NCBI GenBank assembly: GCA_031359995.1
Contig: JANMAT010000009.1
Span: 1-64,000, forward strand
Source: JANMAT01 sp031359995
GTDB taxonomy: Bacteria; Actinomycetota; Acidimicrobiia; Acidimicrobiales; Ilumatobacteraceae
DNA: 64,000 bases
Direction of reading: 5' to 3'
The translations under genes were made by a program, and so were the position numbers. Below, piece by piece: positions 62,681 through 64,000 of the stretch (positions are counted from its first letter, which is position 1; each line of letters opens with the position of its first letter). A model generated the notes under the pieces. The model ran no database searches and was not told the origin of the DNA. It was given only the letters and a program-made list of their open reading frames with translations.

Positions 62681-63797
62681 CCTCGGCGGCGCCCCGACGC
62701 CGCCCGAGTGGGGTCCGCCCGAACAGCCACACGACGGGCAGCGTCCACAGCAGCGGACCGACCCACGCCACCGGCCGGGTCAGCCACCAGCCGACGTCGG
62801 GCTGACGCGACCCGATGCGGCGCAGGATCAACCAGCCCACGAACCGTGACAGGGCCATGCCCGTCGTGTGGAACAGGAACAGCGGCATCGAGAACCGGTT
62901 CACGACTTCGTTCACCCGGGCCCAGCGGGGCCGAGTGGTGAGGCGCGCCAGCACCCACGGCCGGATCAGCAGCGCCACGCCGGCCTGGAAGCACACCAGC
63001 GCGGCGATGCACAGCGTCGGCGGTGCCATGTTGGAGAACCGCTCGCCCGGCACGCCGACCATGGAGCCCGGGTAGAGCCCGCTGGCCACCAGACCGAACA
63101 ACGCGAACAGCCCCGACCAGGCCATCATCGCCGCCCATCGCCGGGGACGGTCCTTGAGGTCGGCGTAGAAGAACCCGAGCTGGTGGCACAGACCCCACAC
63201 CAGGATCATGTTGAACCAGCCGACCCACTGGATGTGCTGTGAGAAGCGCAGCACGTCGACCAGGCCGGCGAGCCCGGTCATCCACACCAGCACCAGTCCG
63301 CCGAAGCGCTCGTGCAATCGGTGCACGATCGGGAACAGCGCGATCAGCAGCGCGTACACGGCGAGGAACCACAACGGGCTGACCACCAGCCGCACCGCCC
63401 GCCACATCCAGGTGACGTCCTCGGCCTTGGTGACGATGAGCCCGAGCACCACCCACACCCCGAGCAGGGCGAGGGCGGGGACCAGCAGTTGGCGGATGCG
63501 CCCGAGCGCGAACGACCACAGTGTCGCCTTGCGGGCCTGGGCCCGGCGCCACGCCACGGTGTGGGCGTGGCCGCCCACGAAGAAGAACAGGGGCATGACC
63601 TGCAGGAGCCAGGTGGCCACGAACAGCCCGCGGGTGAAGCCGATCGGGTTCGATGCGTGGGGCCCATCGTCCCGCCACATCAGGATCGTGAACACCCAGT
63701 GCCACATCACGACCACCAGCAGGCTGAGGGCGCGCACGAAGTCGATGAAGCGATCCCGCTCCTCGGTGCCGCCGCCCCCGTTTCGATCGGCTCCCAT
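62667..63797 (-). CDS. Acyltransferase 3 family integral membrane protein
   Basis: 376 aa with about ten membrane helices. 'FIDFVRALSLLVVVMWHWVF' is the N-terminal acyltransferase-3 signature with the conserved Arg and His, and 'MPLFFFVGGHAHTVAWRRA' the second motif. The family O-acylates sugars, lipids or peptidoglycan at the membrane. ATG 63797. Its 3' end overlaps the CPBP gene by 14 bases (convergent). Divergent from the alcohol dehydrogenase at 63840. Confidence 0.88.
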   Translation of the reverse strand: MGADRNGGGGTEERDRFIDFVRALSLLVVVMWHWVFTILMWRDDGPHASNPIGFTRGLFVATWLLQVMPLFFFVGGHAHTVAWRRAQARKATLWSFALGRIRQLLVPALALLGVWVVLGLIVTKAEDVTWMWRAVRLVVSPLWFLAVYALLIALFPIVHRLHERFGGLVLVWMTGLAGLVDVLRFSQHIQWVGWFNMILVWGLCHQLGFFYADLKDRPRRWAAMMAWSGLFALFGLVASGLYPGSMVGVPGERFSNMAPPTLCIAALVCFQAGVALLIRPWVLARLTTRPRWARVNEVVNRFSMPLFLFHTTGMALSRFVGWLILRRIGSRQPDVGWWLTRPVAWVGPLLWTLPVVWLFGRTPLGRRRGAAEVSST

Positions 63798-63839
63798 CAG
63801 TGCGCGAGGCTACGCCCAACGAGCTCTTGGGGGGATCGA

Positions 63840-64000
63840 ATGCAGACGCGTGCCGCGGTGCTGTGGGGCGTAGGTGAGGACTGGCAGGTCGAGGAGATCG
63901 ACCTCGACCCGCCCAAGGCCGGCGAGGTGCTGGTGAAGATGAAGGCGGCGGGCCTGTGCCACTCCGACGAGCACGTCGTCACGGGCGACATGGCCATCAC
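63840..64000 (+). CDS. Second NDMA-dependent-type alcohol dehydrogenase, partial (3' end outside window)
   Basis: 53 codons are visible. The N-terminus 'QTRAAVLWGVGEDWQVEEID' and 'AAGLCHSDEHVVTGDMAI' closely parallel the enzyme at 60823, including the catalytic zinc Cys. ATG 63840 follows a GGGGGG ribosome binding site very like that of its paralogue. A second mycofactocin-type dehydrogenase next to the locus suggests several alcohols are oxidised through the same cofactor. Confidence 0.85.
   Translation, partial: MQTRAAVLWGVGEDWQVEEIDLDPPKAGEVLVKMKAAGLCHSDEHVVTGDMAI

Overview
The window is about 64 kb of very GC-rich DNA (the accessory stretches near 1-3 kb and 20.6-22.6 kb look less extreme). 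Genes are densely packed, often with GTGA or ATGA stop/start overlaps, and GTG starts are common. The gene content points to a high-GC actinobacterium: a mycofactocin locus with NDMA-type alcohol dehydrogenases, MurT/GatD, PPOX-fold proteins of the F420-associated kind, a DinB/maleylpyruvate-isomerase-like (mycothiol-type) protein, and many acyl-CoA and amidohydrolase genes. The secreted repeat protein and the general composition suggest an acidimicrobial-type lineage, but that placement is an inference.

Left end (1-3 kb): defence and mobile debris. There is an AbiEi/AbiEii toxin-antitoxin pair (the toxin runs off the window), a frameshifted integrase remnant fused head-on to a 5'-truncated GNAT gene, and a VapB antitoxin with a decayed VapC. 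From 3 to 20 kb come housekeeping and metabolic genes: an adenosine-deaminase-like enzyme, two amidohydrolases, a cold-shock protein, MsrB, a three-gene ABC exporter, an AAA/DUF4143 protein, an EAL protein with a degenerate GGDEF domain, a secreted SGNH hydrolase with three internal repeats, a P-type ATPase, and ClpP divergent from an SRPBCC-ArsR pair with two matching inverted repeats between them. From 20.6 to 22.6 kb is a small accessory patch with an excisionase-like mini-gene. From 22.6 to 30 kb lie a Baeyer-Villiger-type monooxygenase, an amino-acid permease with a UspA protein, a small ferredoxin, an SPFH/NfeD pair and an enoyl-CoA hydratase.

Centre (30-47 kb): a complete four-subunit cytosolic group 3b-type [NiFe] hydrogenase operon, whose large subunit stops exactly at the last metal-ligand histidine. 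It is followed by MurT/GatD (lipid II amidation), a double CaiB/BaiF CoA-transferase, a zinc metallopeptidase, a nitroreductase, a broken GHMP kinase, an acyl-CoA dehydrogenase-like protein, an acyl-CoA synthetase with a TetR regulator, DedA and an alanine-racemase-like protein.

Right end (47-64 kb): an extended mycofactocin (MFT) redox locus. Biosynthesis is encoded by mftA (35 codons), mftB, mftC, mftE and mftF; mftD is not in the window. In a tightly coupled run with mftE-mftF are an ETF alpha/beta pair, a FixC-like flavoprotein, a FixX-like ferredoxin and an OYE/FadH-type iron-sulfur flavoenzyme; a second OYE/FadH enzyme is nearby. Two NDMA-type alcohol dehydrogenases (one cut by the window end) would be the MFT-reducing partners. 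The inferred logic is: alcohol -> nicotinoprotein dehydrogenase -> mycofactocin -> OYE/ETF/FixCX -> quinone pool. A 38-bp palindromic repeat family with covarying arms occurs three times, only in this locus, once inside the mftF coding sequence.
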